From DASXMT01 sp963812965 (GTDB lineage Bacteria > Actinomycetota > Acidimicrobiia > Acidimicrobiales > RAAP-2), in NCBI GenBank assembly GCA_963812965.1, contig CAWEXG010000002.1, positions 480,934 through 544,933 of the forward strand: a stretch of DNA of 64,000 nt, written 5' to 3'. The position numbers and the translations under genes were made by a program. This document shows, piece by piece, positions 25,633 to 34,274 of this stretch. Within the stretch, counting starts at the first letter, position 1, and each line of letters opens with the position of its first letter. A model generated the notes under the pieces. That model saw only the letters and a program-made list of their open reading frames with translations, was not told the origin of the DNA and did no database searches.

Positions 25633-26599
25633 GGCAAGAAGGCTCCGCAGAAGTCGGCGCACAGGATCTTAGGTCGGGTGCCCCAGTGAACCTGGCCGGC
25701 CGCTTCTCCATGAACGCCACCATCGCTTCGGTCAGGTCGTCCGACGCCAGGGCGGCAGCATTCCAGGTGGCCACGTAGTCGAGCCCGTCGGCGACCGATC
25801 GGTTCTCGCCGGCGGCCAGCACGGCCTTGGTGCCCTGGACAGCGAGTGGTGAGTTGGCGGCGATGGCCTCGGCCAACGAACGAGCTGCTGTCACCACGGC
25901 GTCGGCATCGGGGAAGACCTCGTTGACCAGTCCGATCTGTGCTGCCCGTTCGGCGGTGACGTCCTTGCCGGTGTAGGCCAGCTCGGCCACATGGCCCTTC
26001 CCGATGATGTGGGGCAGCCGCTGGAGGCTCCCCAGGTCGGCGACCATGGCCATCTTCGTCTCTCGCACCGAGAACACAGCGTCGGCACTGGCCAGCCGGA
26101 TGTCGCACGCTACAGCCAGGTCCACCCCTCCGCCGATGCAGTAGCCGTGCACGGCGGCGATGACCGGTTTGGGGCACGCCGCCACCGAGGTGACCGACGC
26201 CTGGAGCCGAAGGATCTCGGCGCGTGCAGCGCCGGCTCGCGCTGCCATCGACGGTGCCGAGGTTGCCGGTGTTGGGGTCTCCGGATCGCTACTGTCATCA
26301 TCTCGGTTCCTCTGGGACCCGCCGCCCCCCTGGAGCGTGGCGCCGAGGTCCGGCAAGGACTTCAGGTCGAGCCCGACGCTGAAGTGAGGACCTTTGGCGG
26401 CGATGACCACTGCCCGGACCTCGGGAGCGGTGCTCAGGGCGCTCATCACCCGAGGCAGGTCGGTCCAGAAGGCAGGCCCCATCGCGTTCCGCTGCTCCGG
26501 TCGGTCCAGCCAGACGGTGGCCACGTGGCCGTCGACCTGGACGGTCAGGACATCGGACGAGACGTTGGTGAGAGTCGGAGTGACAGCATCGGAGCCCAT
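25532..26599 (-). CDS. Crotonase-family delta3,5-delta2,4-dienoyl-CoA isomerase-like protein
   Basis: Enoyl-CoA hydratase/isomerase fold. Seen: WLDRPEQRNAMGPAFW, GPHFSVGLDLKSL (oxyanion Gly), HGYCIGGGVDLAVACDIRLA (second oxyanion Gly), and RETKMAMVADLGSLQRLPHI. The Glu and Asp in that last segment, and the later SPLAVQGTKAVL and YVATWNAAALASDDL, match dienoyl-CoA isomerase (ECH1) rather than an ordinary hydratase. About 35 Gly/Ser/Asp/Pro-rich residues (GGGGSQRNRDDDSSDPETPT) are inserted after the first motif. ATG 26599 has TACGCT 6 nt upstream; GTG 26632 is the alternative. Family proteins end near FMEKRPARF; the last 45 residues here are Cys/Ser/Pro-rich and overlap the next gene, so a frame error near the end is possible. 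Confidence 0.75.
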   Translation of the reverse strand: MGSDAVTPTLTNVSSDVLTVQVDGHVATVWLDRPEQRNAMGPAFWTDLPRVMSALSTAPEVRAVVIAAKGPHFSVGLDLKSLPDLGATLQGGGGSQRNRDDDSSDPETPTPATSAPSMAARAGAARAEILRLQASVTSVAACPKPVIAAVHGYCIGGGVDLAVACDIRLASADAVFSVRETKMAMVADLGSLQRLPHIIGKGHVAELAYTGKDVTAERAAQIGLVNEVFPDADAVVTAARSLAEAIAANSPLAVQGTKAVLAAGENRSVADGLDYVATWNAAALASDDLTEAMVAFMEKRPARFTGAPDLRSCAPTSAEPSCLTSCGGATSGMSGVPPASVLPLRPRPAHRGRWC

Positions 26600-26852
26600 G
26601 TCTCCAGCGTAGATTGCGGTCCCCGCACCCACCTTCTGCCCGGTCAGTACCCTGAGAGCAGGGAGTAGTATGAGGAGCGAGGCTCGTTGACGGGCCTCGT
26701 ATCGCGAGAAACCCCTGCGAGAGGTCTTCGTTCTGCCTGCCTTTACCCCTCAGTCTGCTGCCGCACTCTCTGGTCCGTCGTGGCTGGAGCGACGACGGAC
26801 GGCCGCGGCCGAACAGTTCGCCTCGGCACCGCTGCCCACGGAGAAGGACGAG

Positions 26853-28127
26853 GTGTGGCGGTACAGCCGTATCGACCAGCTCGACCTCGAACGGTTCCAT
26901 CCTGTCGGCCCTACCCCAGGGGATGGTCCCGACGCCACGCTCATGGAACGGGCGCGTTCGCTGATTGACGGGATCGGTCCACGGGCTGGTCTGGTGGTGA
27001 CGTACAACGGCGTGTTGGCCAGCCTCGACGAAGCCGGCAGTGACGCCTCCTTCTCGCTGGCTCCGTTGCCCGACCACGACGATGCCGAGCGCCTGTTCGG
27101 TGCCGTCGCCTCGGACCCCAGCGATTTCGTGCTGTTGAACGAGGCCTTCGCTCCTGACCCCCTCGTCATCGACGTGAGCCCGAAGACAGTCGTGCCGGCC
27201 CCGATCGTGGTGCTGCACCTGGTCGACTCGTCAACCCAGATGGCAGGGGCAGTGTTCCCGCGGACGGTGATCCGTGCCGGTGCCGAGGCGGAAGCCAGCG
27301 TTGTGGAGATCGTCCTCGACGTATCCGAGAACGCGGTGGGCGCCAGGCTGCGAGAGCCGACCGGCGCACCGGGATCGCCCGGGCCTGATGGCGCGCTCCT
27401 GGTCGTACCGGTGACCGAGGTGGAGGTCGGTGACGACGCATCGCTGGCCTACGTGAGCATCCAGGCGCTCGGGTCTACGACCTGGCAGCTGGCTCACCAG
27501 GTCAGCCGTATCGGGGCCGAAGCGTCGCTGCGGAGCTTCGCCGTGGCGTTGGGCGGATCCTTTGCTCGCCTGCGGACCGACTCCGCGCTCGTTGGTCACG
27601 GCGGATCGAGCGAGCTGCGAGCTGTGTATCTGGGACGTGACGATCAGATGCTCGACTTCCGTACGCTCCAGGACCACGCTGCGCCGCGCACCCGGAGCGA
27701 TCTGTTGTTCAAGGGCGCCGTGGCCGACCGTGCGCACTCCGTCTACAGCGGCCTGATCCGGGTGCATCGGGGAGCGGTCCGTTCGGACGCCATGCAGACC
27801 AACCACAACCTGGTGTTGGACGAGGGGGCACACGCCGACTCGGTTCCCAACCTCGACATCGAGGAGAACGATGTGCGCTGCAGCCACGGTTCCACCGTGG
27901 GGCCGGTCGACGAGGACCAGCGCTACTACCTCGAGTCCCGCGGGGTCGATCCGCAGACCGCCGAGCAGTTGATCGTGGCCGGGTTCTTCGCCGACATCGC
28001 CCAGCAGCTCCCCATCGACGGCGTCCGCCCTCTGGTCCAAAGGGCGCTCGCCCACCGTCTCGATATGGCTGTGGCCGGACCGCTCGACGTTGCCGGCACG
28101 CCAGGGGCAGGTGCTGCACATGGGTGA
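26853..28127 (+). CDS. sufD: Fe-S cluster assembly protein SufD
   Basis: Partner of SufB in the SufBCD scaffold. The C-terminal core is clear: YLGRDDQMLDFRTLQDHAAP, LLFKGAVADRAHSVYSGLIR, TNHNLVLDEGAHADSVPNLD, DVRCSHGSTVGPVDEDQRYY, LESRGVDPQTAEQLIVAGFF. GTG 26853 is the first standard start codon, but it falls inside the family motif (DEVWRYSRIDQLDL). The same frame is open back to 26691 and continues to look like SufD (SWLERRRTAAAEQF, PLPTEKDE) with no ATG, GTG or TTG. The true start is therefore probably missing because of a one-base error, or is a non-standard codon. The stop overlaps the start of the Rieske gene. Confidence 0.85.
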   Translation: MWRYSRIDQLDLERFHPVGPTPGDGPDATLMERARSLIDGIGPRAGLVVTYNGVLASLDEAGSDASFSLAPLPDHDDAERLFGAVASDPSDFVLLNEAFAPDPLVIDVSPKTVVPAPIVVLHLVDSSTQMAGAVFPRTVIRAGAEAEASVVEIVLDVSENAVGARLREPTGAPGSPGPDGALLVVPVTEVEVGDDASLAYVSIQALGSTTWQLAHQVSRIGAEASLRSFAVALGGSFARLRTDSALVGHGGSSELRAVYLGRDDQMLDFRTLQDHAAPRTRSDLLFKGAVADRAHSVYSGLIRVHRGAVRSDAMQTNHNLVLDEGAHADSVPNLDIEENDVRCSHGSTVGPVDEDQRYYLESRGVDPQTAEQLIVAGFFADIAQQLPIDGVRPLVQRALAHRLDMAVAGPLDVAGTPGAGAAHG

Positions 28128-28437
28128 GACGGTGCGTCTGTGCGGTCGGGACGACGTGAGCCCTGGGGAGGCCCGCCGGTTCGACGTGGCCGACAATCGG
28201 ATCGCCCTGGTCCGGATCGAGGACGACTTCTACGCCGTGGGGGATCGCTGCAGCCACGAGGACTACTCGTTGGCCGAAGGAGAGGTGTGGCCTGATGAGT
28301 GCGAGCTCGAGTGCGCCAAGCACGGCTCTACGTTCGACCTCCGCACCGGCGAGCCCTGCTCGCTACCGGCGACCAAACCCGTACCTGTCTACACGGTGGT
28401 CGTCGAGGGCGACGACGTCTCGGTGGTGCTTCCATGA
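28120..28437 (+). CDS. Rieske-type [2Fe-2S] ferredoxin
   Basis: 105 residues from ATG 28120, with AGGGGCAG upstream. The cluster motifs are complete: DRCSHEDYSL (C-x-H) and LECAKHGSTFDLRTGE (C-x2-H). This is the small non-haem ferredoxin type (NdoA/BphF-like) found in suf operons of many actinobacteria, where it probably supplies electrons or acts in cluster transfer. It overlaps sufD by 8 bp and sufC by an ATGA, so all three are coupled in one operon. Confidence 0.88.
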   Translation: MGETVRLCGRDDVSPGEARRFDVADNRIALVRIEDDFYAVGDRCSHEDYSLAEGEVWPDECELECAKHGSTFDLRTGEPCSLPATKPVPVYTVVVEGDDVSVVLP

Positions 28438-29171
28438 CGACCGGTGAGCTGAAGATCGAGGACCTGCGGGTCGGTGTTCCGGGACGTGAGATCCTGCGCG
28501 GCGTCGACCTGGTCGTCCGGAGCGGCGAGGTGCACGCGGTGATGGGCCCCAACGGCTCGGGGAAGAGCACTTTGGCCCACGTCATCATGGGGCGACCGGG
28601 CTACGAGGTACTGGGTGGCTCCATCACCCTCGACGGCGTCGATCTGCTGGCCTTGCCGACCTGGGAGCGGGCCAGAGCCGGACTGTTCATCGGCATGCAG
28701 CACCCCATCGAGGTTCCCGGCGTGTCCCTGGCGACGTCCCTGGTTGCTGCCGGGTCGGCAGGGAGCAACTGGACGGATGGCGACGGCGTCGACGAGCGCC
28801 TGTTGGAGGAGGCACGCCGTATCGGCTTCGACGAGCGCTTCCTGGACCGACCCCTCAACGTGGATCTCTCCGGCGGGGAGCGCAAACGGAACGAGACCCT
28901 ACAGCTCGGCGTGCTCCGTCCCCGGTTCGCCATCCTCGACGAGATCGACTCCGGGCTCGACATCGATGCGCTGGCGGCCGTCGCCCGGCGAGTCGAAGCG
29001 GCAACCGAGGAGTGGGGACTGGGCGTGCTGGCCATCACCCACTTCCGGCGCCTGCTCAACGTGCTCCATGCCGATGCCGTGCACGTGCTCTCCCAGGGAC
29101 AGGTCGTCGCATCCGGTGGTCCCGAGTTGGCAAACGAGGTCGACCAGACCGGGTACGCCCAGTACCTGTAG
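28434..29171 (+). CDS. sufC: SufC ATPase, first copy (divergent)
   Basis: 245 residues. ABC ATPase of the SufBCD complex: Walker A GPNGSGKST, Q-loop region GLFIGMQHPIEVPGVSL, signature DLSGGERKRNETLQ, Walker B FAILDEIDSGLDIDAL and the H-loop AITHFRRLL. Start fixed by the ATGA overlap with the Rieske gene. Compared with the second sufC at 31116-31907, it departs from the family consensus in the signature (GERKRNE for GEKKRNE) and Walker B (DEIDSG for DETDSG). It is transcribed with sufD, so it is presumably the functional partner of SufB and SufD encoded here. Confidence 0.9.
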   Translation: MTTGELKIEDLRVGVPGREILRGVDLVVRSGEVHAVMGPNGSGKSTLAHVIMGRPGYEVLGGSITLDGVDLLALPTWERARAGLFIGMQHPIEVPGVSLATSLVAAGSAGSNWTDGDGVDERLLEEARRIGFDERFLDRPLNVDLSGGERKRNETLQLGVLRPRFAILDEIDSGLDIDALAAVARRVEAATEEWGLGVLAITHFRRLLNVLHADAVHVLSQGQVVASGGPELANEVDQTGYAQYL

Positions 29172-29267
29172 AAGCGCTCTAGACGCTCAGCGAACAGGCA
29201 GCCCGGGCTCGTTGGCCTCCGGGTCTGCGCGTGGCTGGCCCATACCTCATGCATGGCAGCCGGTCGC

Positions 29268-29774
29268 TCAGGAGCCGGTGGTTCCTGCTTCGTCGAGGCC
29301 CTGGGCCAACGTGTTCCAGCTCAGGGTGGCGCACTTGATACGGACCGGGAACTTCACCACGCCCTGAAGCGCAGCCAGCTCGCCGAGCTCGCTGACGTCT
29401 ACGGGCTGGGCATCGGCCAGATCGACAACTCGGCCGTCGCCGTTACCGTCTGCACCGGGAAGCGTCGACTCGTGGATCGACATCATCCCCTTGAACGTGT
29501 GGATGAGCCCCCGGACTTCGGTGACAGGGCGACCCTTGACCGCCGCCGACATCAGTGATGCCGACGACTGGCTGATGGAGCATCCGGTGCCGCCGATCTT
29601 GATGTCCGACAGGAGCCCGTCCTCGACCTGCAGGGTCACCACCACCTCGTCACCGCACAGGGGGTTGAAGCCTTCCACCCGTTGTGCCGGAGGAGAGGCC
29701 AGCTCGCCCCGGTTCCGAGGTGAGCGGTAGTGGTCGAGAATGATCTCCCGATAGAGGTCTTCGAGGCCCGCCAT
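29268..29774 (-). CDS. sufU: SufU, Zn-dependent sulfur acceptor/scaffold
   Basis: 168 residues. Accepts persulfide sulfur from SufS. The three conserved cysteines are in NPLCGDEV, GTGCSISQSSASLMS and RIKCATLSWNTL, and the SufU-type insert between the second and third cysteine (absent in IscU) is present. ATG 29774 is chosen because family homology begins at LEDLYREIILDHYRSPRNRG; the frame is open further upstream but without homology. It lies about 100 bp downstream of sufS on the same strand and converges with the first sufC. Confidence 0.9.
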   Translation of the reverse strand: MAGLEDLYREIILDHYRSPRNRGELASPPAQRVEGFNPLCGDEVVVTLQVEDGLLSDIKIGGTGCSISQSSASLMSAAVKGRPVTEVRGLIHTFKGMMSIHESTLPGADGNGDGRVVDLADAQPVDVSELGELAALQGVVKFPVRIKCATLSWNTLAQGLDEAGTTGS

Positions 29775-29871
29775 CAGTGGCCACCGTGGTCTGTGACCCG
29801 GACGAGCGAAGTCCGGACGAGGCAAGGATGAAAGACGGTGCGCATGATGCCTCCAGGGTACCGGCGGACCG

Positions 29872-31128
29872 TCATCCGAAGAACCTCCCGGCTTCGGCCA
29901 GTGCTTCGACGAGGGCGTCCACATCGGACTCGTCGTTGTAGAGCGCCAGCGATGCCCGAGCGGTGGCGTTGACCCCCAACCTGCGCATCAACGGCTTCGC
30001 GCAGTGGTGGCCGGCTCGGATGCAGACACCGTACTGATCGAGGATCTGTGAGAGATCGTGCGGGTGGATGTCCTGGTAGGCGAAGGACAGGACGCCTCCT
30101 CGACCAGCCGGGTCCGCTGGTCCGAAGATCCGGATATCGTCGCCGAACCGTTCGGACAGAGCCGTCATGGCGTACTCCGTCAGAGCCAGCTCGTGGGCCC
30201 TCACCTGCTCCATGCCCATGGCGGAGAGGTAGTCGACGGCAGCACCCAGACCGATGGCCTCGGTGATGGGAGGTGTCCCGGCCTCGAAGCGCCAGGGAAT
30301 GTCGTTGGCCGTAAACCCGTCCTTCCGGACGTCGAGGATCATCTCACCGCCACCCAGGAACGGTGGCATCGACTCCAACAGCTCCTCGCCGGCCCAGAGC
30401 ACGCCGATACCGGTGGGGCCGAGCATCTTGTGCGCGCTGAAGGCCAGGAAGTCCGCACCGAGCGACGACACGTCGGTCTGCGTGTGGGGAACGGATTGGG
30501 CGCCATCCACCATCACCACCGCTCCGGCGTCGTGCGCTCTCGCAGCGATAGCGGTGATCGGGTTCAGCGTGCCGAGCACGTTCGACATGGCGGTCACACC
30601 GACCAGCTTCACGCCGTCGAGCAGCTGGTCGAGGTCGTCGAGGACGAGCACCCCGTTGTCGTCGATGTTGATCCACCGCACCACCAGGTCGCGCTCTTTG
30701 GCCAGCATCAGCCAGGGAACGACGTTGGCGTGGTGCTCCATCTCGGTGAGCAGGATGATGTCTCCCGCATGGAGATGCTCACGCGCCCAGGTGTGGGCCA
30801 CCAAGTTGATCGCCTCGGTGGCGTTCTTGGTGAAGACGACCTCTCGCTCCGGGGCCGTGGAGCCGATGAAACGACCCACGGTGCGCCGCGCCGCCTCGAA
30901 GCGCCGGGTCGCCTCCTCGGCGATCCCGTAGACACCACGGTGCACGTTGGCGTGGGTGGTCTCGTCGTAGGCCCGCATGGCGTCGAGCACCTGGCGCGGG
31001 CGTTGCGACGATGCCGCCGAGTCGAGGTACACGATGGGGTGGCCGTTCACCTCTTGGGCCAGAAGGGGGAAGTCCTTACGGAGCAGCTGTGCGTCCACGC
31101 CGCCGTTCGTTCCGGTCAGGGTCGCCAT
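29872..31128 (-). CDS. sufS: Cysteine desulfurase SufS
   Basis: 418 residues, group II PLP enzyme. Takes sulfur from L-cysteine as an active-site persulfide. Seen: DFPLLAQEVNGHPIVYLDSA, VVFTKNATEAINLVAHTW, EMEHHANVVPW, VDGAQSVPHTQTD, the PLP lysine in AFSAHKMLGPTGIG, RFEAGTPPITEAI, and the catalytic Cys in CIRAGHHCAKPLMRRLG. The start overlaps the end of the second sufC by 13 bp, giving a sufC-sufS-sufU unit on the minus strand. Confidence 0.93.
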   Translation of the reverse strand: MATLTGTNGGVDAQLLRKDFPLLAQEVNGHPIVYLDSAASSQRPRQVLDAMRAYDETTHANVHRGVYGIAEEATRRFEAARRTVGRFIGSTAPEREVVFTKNATEAINLVAHTWAREHLHAGDIILLTEMEHHANVVPWLMLAKERDLVVRWINIDDNGVLVLDDLDQLLDGVKLVGVTAMSNVLGTLNPITAIAARAHDAGAVVMVDGAQSVPHTQTDVSSLGADFLAFSAHKMLGPTGIGVLWAGEELLESMPPFLGGGEMILDVRKDGFTANDIPWRFEAGTPPITEAIGLGAAVDYLSAMGMEQVRAHELALTEYAMTALSERFGDDIRIFGPADPAGRGGVLSFAYQDIHPHDLSQILDQYGVCIRAGHHCAKPLMRRLGVNATARASLALYNDESDVDALVEALAEAGRFFG

Positions 31129-31907
31129 GCGTCGAATCCTTCCACCTCGAGACGGTGGGCCAGCTCGGGGCCGCCCTCTGCCACGATGACGCCGTCCACC
31201 AGGAGGTGCACGTGGTCGGGTGCCAGCTCGTCGAGCATGCGTTGGTAGTGGGTGATGACCAGGACACCCAGCTCACTCCGGGTCTCCCGTACCGTGCGGA
31301 CACCCCGGGCCACCACTCGGAGGGCGTCGACGTCGAGCCCGGAGTCGGTCTCGTCGAGGACGGCCAGCTCCGGGTCGAGCATGGCGAGCTGCAGGATCTC
31401 GTTGCGCTTCTTCTCCCCACCGGAGAAGCCCTGGTTCAGATGTCGTTCCCCGAACGCAGGGTCCATGCCCAGCTTCTCCATCCACTCCGTCATCAGCAGT
31501 CGCACCTCGAGCACGGAGAGATCGATGCCCTGACGGGCGGAGAGCGCCTGGCGGAGGAATTGGATGACCGGGACGCCCCCGATGGACTCGGGATCCTGGA
31601 AGGCGAGGAACATACCGGCTTTGCCCCGAACGTCCGTGGGCCAGTGGGTGACGTCCTCACCCTTGAAGCGGATCGTTCCCGACGTGATCTCGTAGCCCGG
31701 ATGGCCCAACAGCACCTTGGCCAGCGTCGACTTCCCCGACCCGTTCGGTCCCATGAGCGCGTGGACGGCACCTGCTCCCACCGACAGGTCGACACCCCGG
31801 AGGATGGGCGCCCCGTCGACCGAGACGTGGAGGTCCTCCACCTGCAGCAGAGGAGCTGATCCGATGCTGGACCCGGTCCTCAGCTCTGAGGATTGTTCGG
31901 TGCTCAC
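31116..31907 (-). CDS. sufC: SufC ATPase, second copy (canonical)
   Basis: 263 residues from GTG 31907. Full SufC consensus: Walker A GPNGSGKST, MFLAFQDPESIGGVPV, signature GFSGGEKKRNEILQ, Walker B LAVLDETDSGLDVDAL and H-loop VITHYQRML. It heads a minus-strand unit with sufS and sufU. TAGACT (31920-31915) lies 7 nt before the GTG and there is no ribosome site, so the transcript is probably leaderless. Having two sufC genes in one suf locus, on opposite strands, is unusual. Confidence 0.9.
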   Translation of the reverse strand: MSTEQSSELRTGSSIGSAPLLQVEDLHVSVDGAPILRGVDLSVGAGAVHALMGPNGSGKSTLAKVLLGHPGYEITSGTIRFKGEDVTHWPTDVRGKAGMFLAFQDPESIGGVPVIQFLRQALSARQGIDLSVLEVRLLMTEWMEKLGMDPAFGERHLNQGFSGGEKKRNEILQLAMLDPELAVLDETDSGLDVDALRVVARGVRTVRETRSELGVLVITHYQRMLDELAPDHVHLLVDGVIVAEGGPELAHRLEVEGFDAWRP

Positions 31908-31939
31908 GCCGAGGAGTCTAGCCTTTCGCCGGTATTTCT

Positions 31940-31953
31940 CCTACGGGCGTAGG
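31940..31953. promoter_or_regulatory. Palindrome between the second sufC and the debranching-enzyme gene
   Basis: CCTACG (31940-31945) and CGTAGG (31948-31953) are exact inverted repeats with a 2-bp centre. The site lies in the 118-bp divergent promoter region, about 20 bp upstream of the sufC -10 box, a fitting place for an operator. Confidence 0.35.
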
Positions 31954-32025
31954 GGAATTGGAGCGGGTAAGAAATATCTGTCTGTTTCACCAGGAGAGCG
32001 CTGAAGACAGGTACGGTGACCCGCA

Positions 32026-34230
32026 ATGGCAGACCCCTGGAACTACGCGGGCTCGGTAACCCGACTCGACGCCGCTGCCGGGGTGGTCACTTTGGTCGAC
32101 GAGTCGACGTTCACCATCAGCGGACGTGCGGGCGATATCTCGCCAGGTTCGGCTCAGGGCCTCTTCGTACGGGACACCAGGATTGTGAGCCGGTTCGAGG
32201 TCCTGGTCAACGGTACGCCGACCGAACCACTGGCCTCGGTGACGGACGATCCGTTCTCCGCCACCTTCGTGTCCCGCTGCCTCCCTCCTCACGGCAGGGC
32301 TGACTCGACGCTCATGGTCTTCCGTTCCCGTTACGTGGGGCAGGGCATGCGGGAGGACCTGACCATTAGGAACTTCGGCGACGAACCGTCCCTCTGCTCG
32401 GTGGAGCTGTTCGTCGACGCCGACTTCGCCGACTTGTTCGCGGTCAAGGAAGGCCGGGCAGACGTGGGCACGTCGCAGGGCACGATCGAGGCCGTGGTCT
32501 CTGAGGCGGGCACGACGGTCCCAGAGGAACAGGATCAGCCGGATGCCCGGCCAGCTTCCATGACCTTCTCCTACCGGCGAGGCGGCGTGTCCCGTGGTGC
32601 CGAGATCCGGTTCCACGACGGGGCGCGCCTGGTGCCCGGTCTGGCCACGTTCGAGGTGGTCGTGCCTGCTCACGGCGAGTGGACCACCTGTATCGAGGTG
32701 GCACCCGTCATCGATGCCACCACGATCGATCCTCGGTATCGCTGTGGTCATCCGGTGGAACGGGCGGCGCCCGCCGAGCGGATGGCCACATGGCGTCGAC
32801 AGGTCCCTCAGGTGGAGACCGACCACGCCGGGCTTGCGAACGTCGTGCGGCGAAGCGCCGAAGACCTGGGCGCGTTGCGCATCTTCGATCCCGACTACCC
32901 GGAGCGGGTGGTGGTAGCAGCGGGGGCGCCGTGGTTCATGACCGTCTTCGGCCGGGACTCGATCCTCACGGCGTGGATGGCACTTCTCGTCGACCCCGAT
33001 CTGGCTCGGGGCGTGCTCCAGACCCTGGCCCGGTTCCAGGGCACCGAGGTCGACGAGCGCCACGACGAGGAGCCGGGGCGCATCCTGCACGAGATGCGGT
33101 TCGGGGAGGCGGCATCGCTCTCGCTGGGTGGGGGCAGCATCTACTACGGCACGGCCGACGCCACGCCGCTGTTCGTGATGTTGCTGGGTGAGATGCGTCG
33201 CTGGGGGGTGGCCCGGGAGCTGGTCGACGAGCTCTTGCCCAATGCCGAACGGGCCATCGAGTGGATCGAGCAGTTCGGCGACGCCGACGGCGATGGGTAC
33301 GTGGAGTACCACCGTGCCACCGATCGGGGTCTGGCCAACCAGGGATGGAAGGACAGCTGGGACGGGATCCGGTACGCCGATGGGCGGGTGGCGGAGGCGC
33401 CGATCGCCCTGTGCGAGGTCCAGGCCTACGTCTACGGCGCCTACCTGGCTCGGGCCCACTTCGCCTTCGAGGTCGGGGACAACACCACCTATCAGCGGTT
33501 CCGGTCGAAGGCGGCGCAGCTCAAGAAGTCGTTCAACCAGGACTTCTGGCTCGAGGACAAGGGGTGGTTCGCTGTCGGGCTCGATGCCGACAAGCGGCCG
33601 ATCGACTCGCTCACCTCCAACATCGGCCACTGCCTGTGGGCTGGGATCGTCGACGAGGACAAAGCCCAGGTCGTGGCCAAGAAACTGCTGTCTCCGGAGA
33701 TGTTCAGCGGGTGGGGTGTCCGGACCCTGGCCACCTCCAACGGCGGTTACAACCCGATCAGCTACCACTGCGGATCCGTGTGGCCCCACGACACCGCCAT
33801 CGTGGCGGCGGGGTTGGCTCGGTACGGTTTCGACGGCGGGGCACAACAGCTGATCCTCGGCCTCCTCGACGCCGCCGTGTCCCAGGGTGGCCGGCTGCCC
33901 GAGCTGTTCAGCGGGCTCGATCGCGGCGAGCTGAGCATCCCCGTCGGCTATCCGACGTCGTGCTCTCCCCAGGCGTGGTCGGCGGCATCGCCGCTTCTGT
34001 GCTTGCGGACGTTGCTGCGGCTCGACCCGTGGATCCCGTACGGCAAGACGTGGCTCGCCCCGAACCTGCCCGAGGGCATCTCGTACCTGAAAGTCGAGGG
34101 GATTCCCCTGGCCGGGTCACGGGTGACCATCGAGGTCGGCGATCAGGTGTTAGGAGGGGTGTCCGTCACCGGGCTGCCACCGGAGATAGAGCTCATCCGC
34201 CAGCCTCGCCGCCCGTCGACCGCTGTTTGA
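32026..34230 (+). CDS. Glycogen-debranching-type amylo-alpha-1,6-glucosidase family protein
   Basis: 734 residues. The N-terminal 220 residues are a GDE_N_bis beta-domain (TFTISGRAGDISPGSAQGLF, RDTRIVSRFEVLVNG, YVGQGMREDLTIRN). The catalytic alpha/alpha-barrel follows (WFMTVFGRDSILTAWMALL, DEEPGRILHEMRFGE, YYGTADATPLFVMLL, ANQGWKDSWDGI, TLATSNGGYNPISYHCGSVW, WPHDTAIVAAGL, CSPQAWSAASPLLCLRTLL). Such enzymes cut alpha-1,6 branches or related glucans, sometimes storage or osmolyte sugars. TACGGT lies 8 nt before ATG 32026. No other glycogen gene is nearby. Confidence 0.85.
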   Translation: MADPWNYAGSVTRLDAAAGVVTLVDESTFTISGRAGDISPGSAQGLFVRDTRIVSRFEVLVNGTPTEPLASVTDDPFSATFVSRCLPPHGRADSTLMVFRSRYVGQGMREDLTIRNFGDEPSLCSVELFVDADFADLFAVKEGRADVGTSQGTIEAVVSEAGTTVPEEQDQPDARPASMTFSYRRGGVSRGAEIRFHDGARLVPGLATFEVVVPAHGEWTTCIEVAPVIDATTIDPRYRCGHPVERAAPAERMATWRRQVPQVETDHAGLANVVRRSAEDLGALRIFDPDYPERVVVAAGAPWFMTVFGRDSILTAWMALLVDPDLARGVLQTLARFQGTEVDERHDEEPGRILHEMRFGEAASLSLGGGSIYYGTADATPLFVMLLGEMRRWGVARELVDELLPNAERAIEWIEQFGDADGDGYVEYHRATDRGLANQGWKDSWDGIRYADGRVAEAPIALCEVQAYVYGAYLARAHFAFEVGDNTTYQRFRSKAAQLKKSFNQDFWLEDKGWFAVGLDADKRPIDSLTSNIGHCLWAGIVDEDKAQVVAKKLLSPEMFSGWGVRTLATSNGGYNPISYHCGSVWPHDTAIVAAGLARYGFDGGAQQLILGLLDAAVSQGGRLPELFSGLDRGELSIPVGYPTSCSPQAWSAASPLLCLRTLLRLDPWIPYGKTWLAPNLPEGISYLKVEGIPLAGSRVTIEVGDQVLGGVSVTGLPPEIELIRQPRRPSTAV

Positions 34231-34274
34231 GTGCTGTTCTGACCTTCGTCGTCTGACCTTCGTCGGCGGGCGCC

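Noticed and set aside
30058..31248. A 396-codon plus-strand open frame
   Set aside because: Antisense of sufS and the second sufC.
31987..33846. A 619-codon minus-strand open frame
   Set aside because: It lies inside the debranching-enzyme gene, has no family motifs and an Arg/His/Pro-rich shadow composition.
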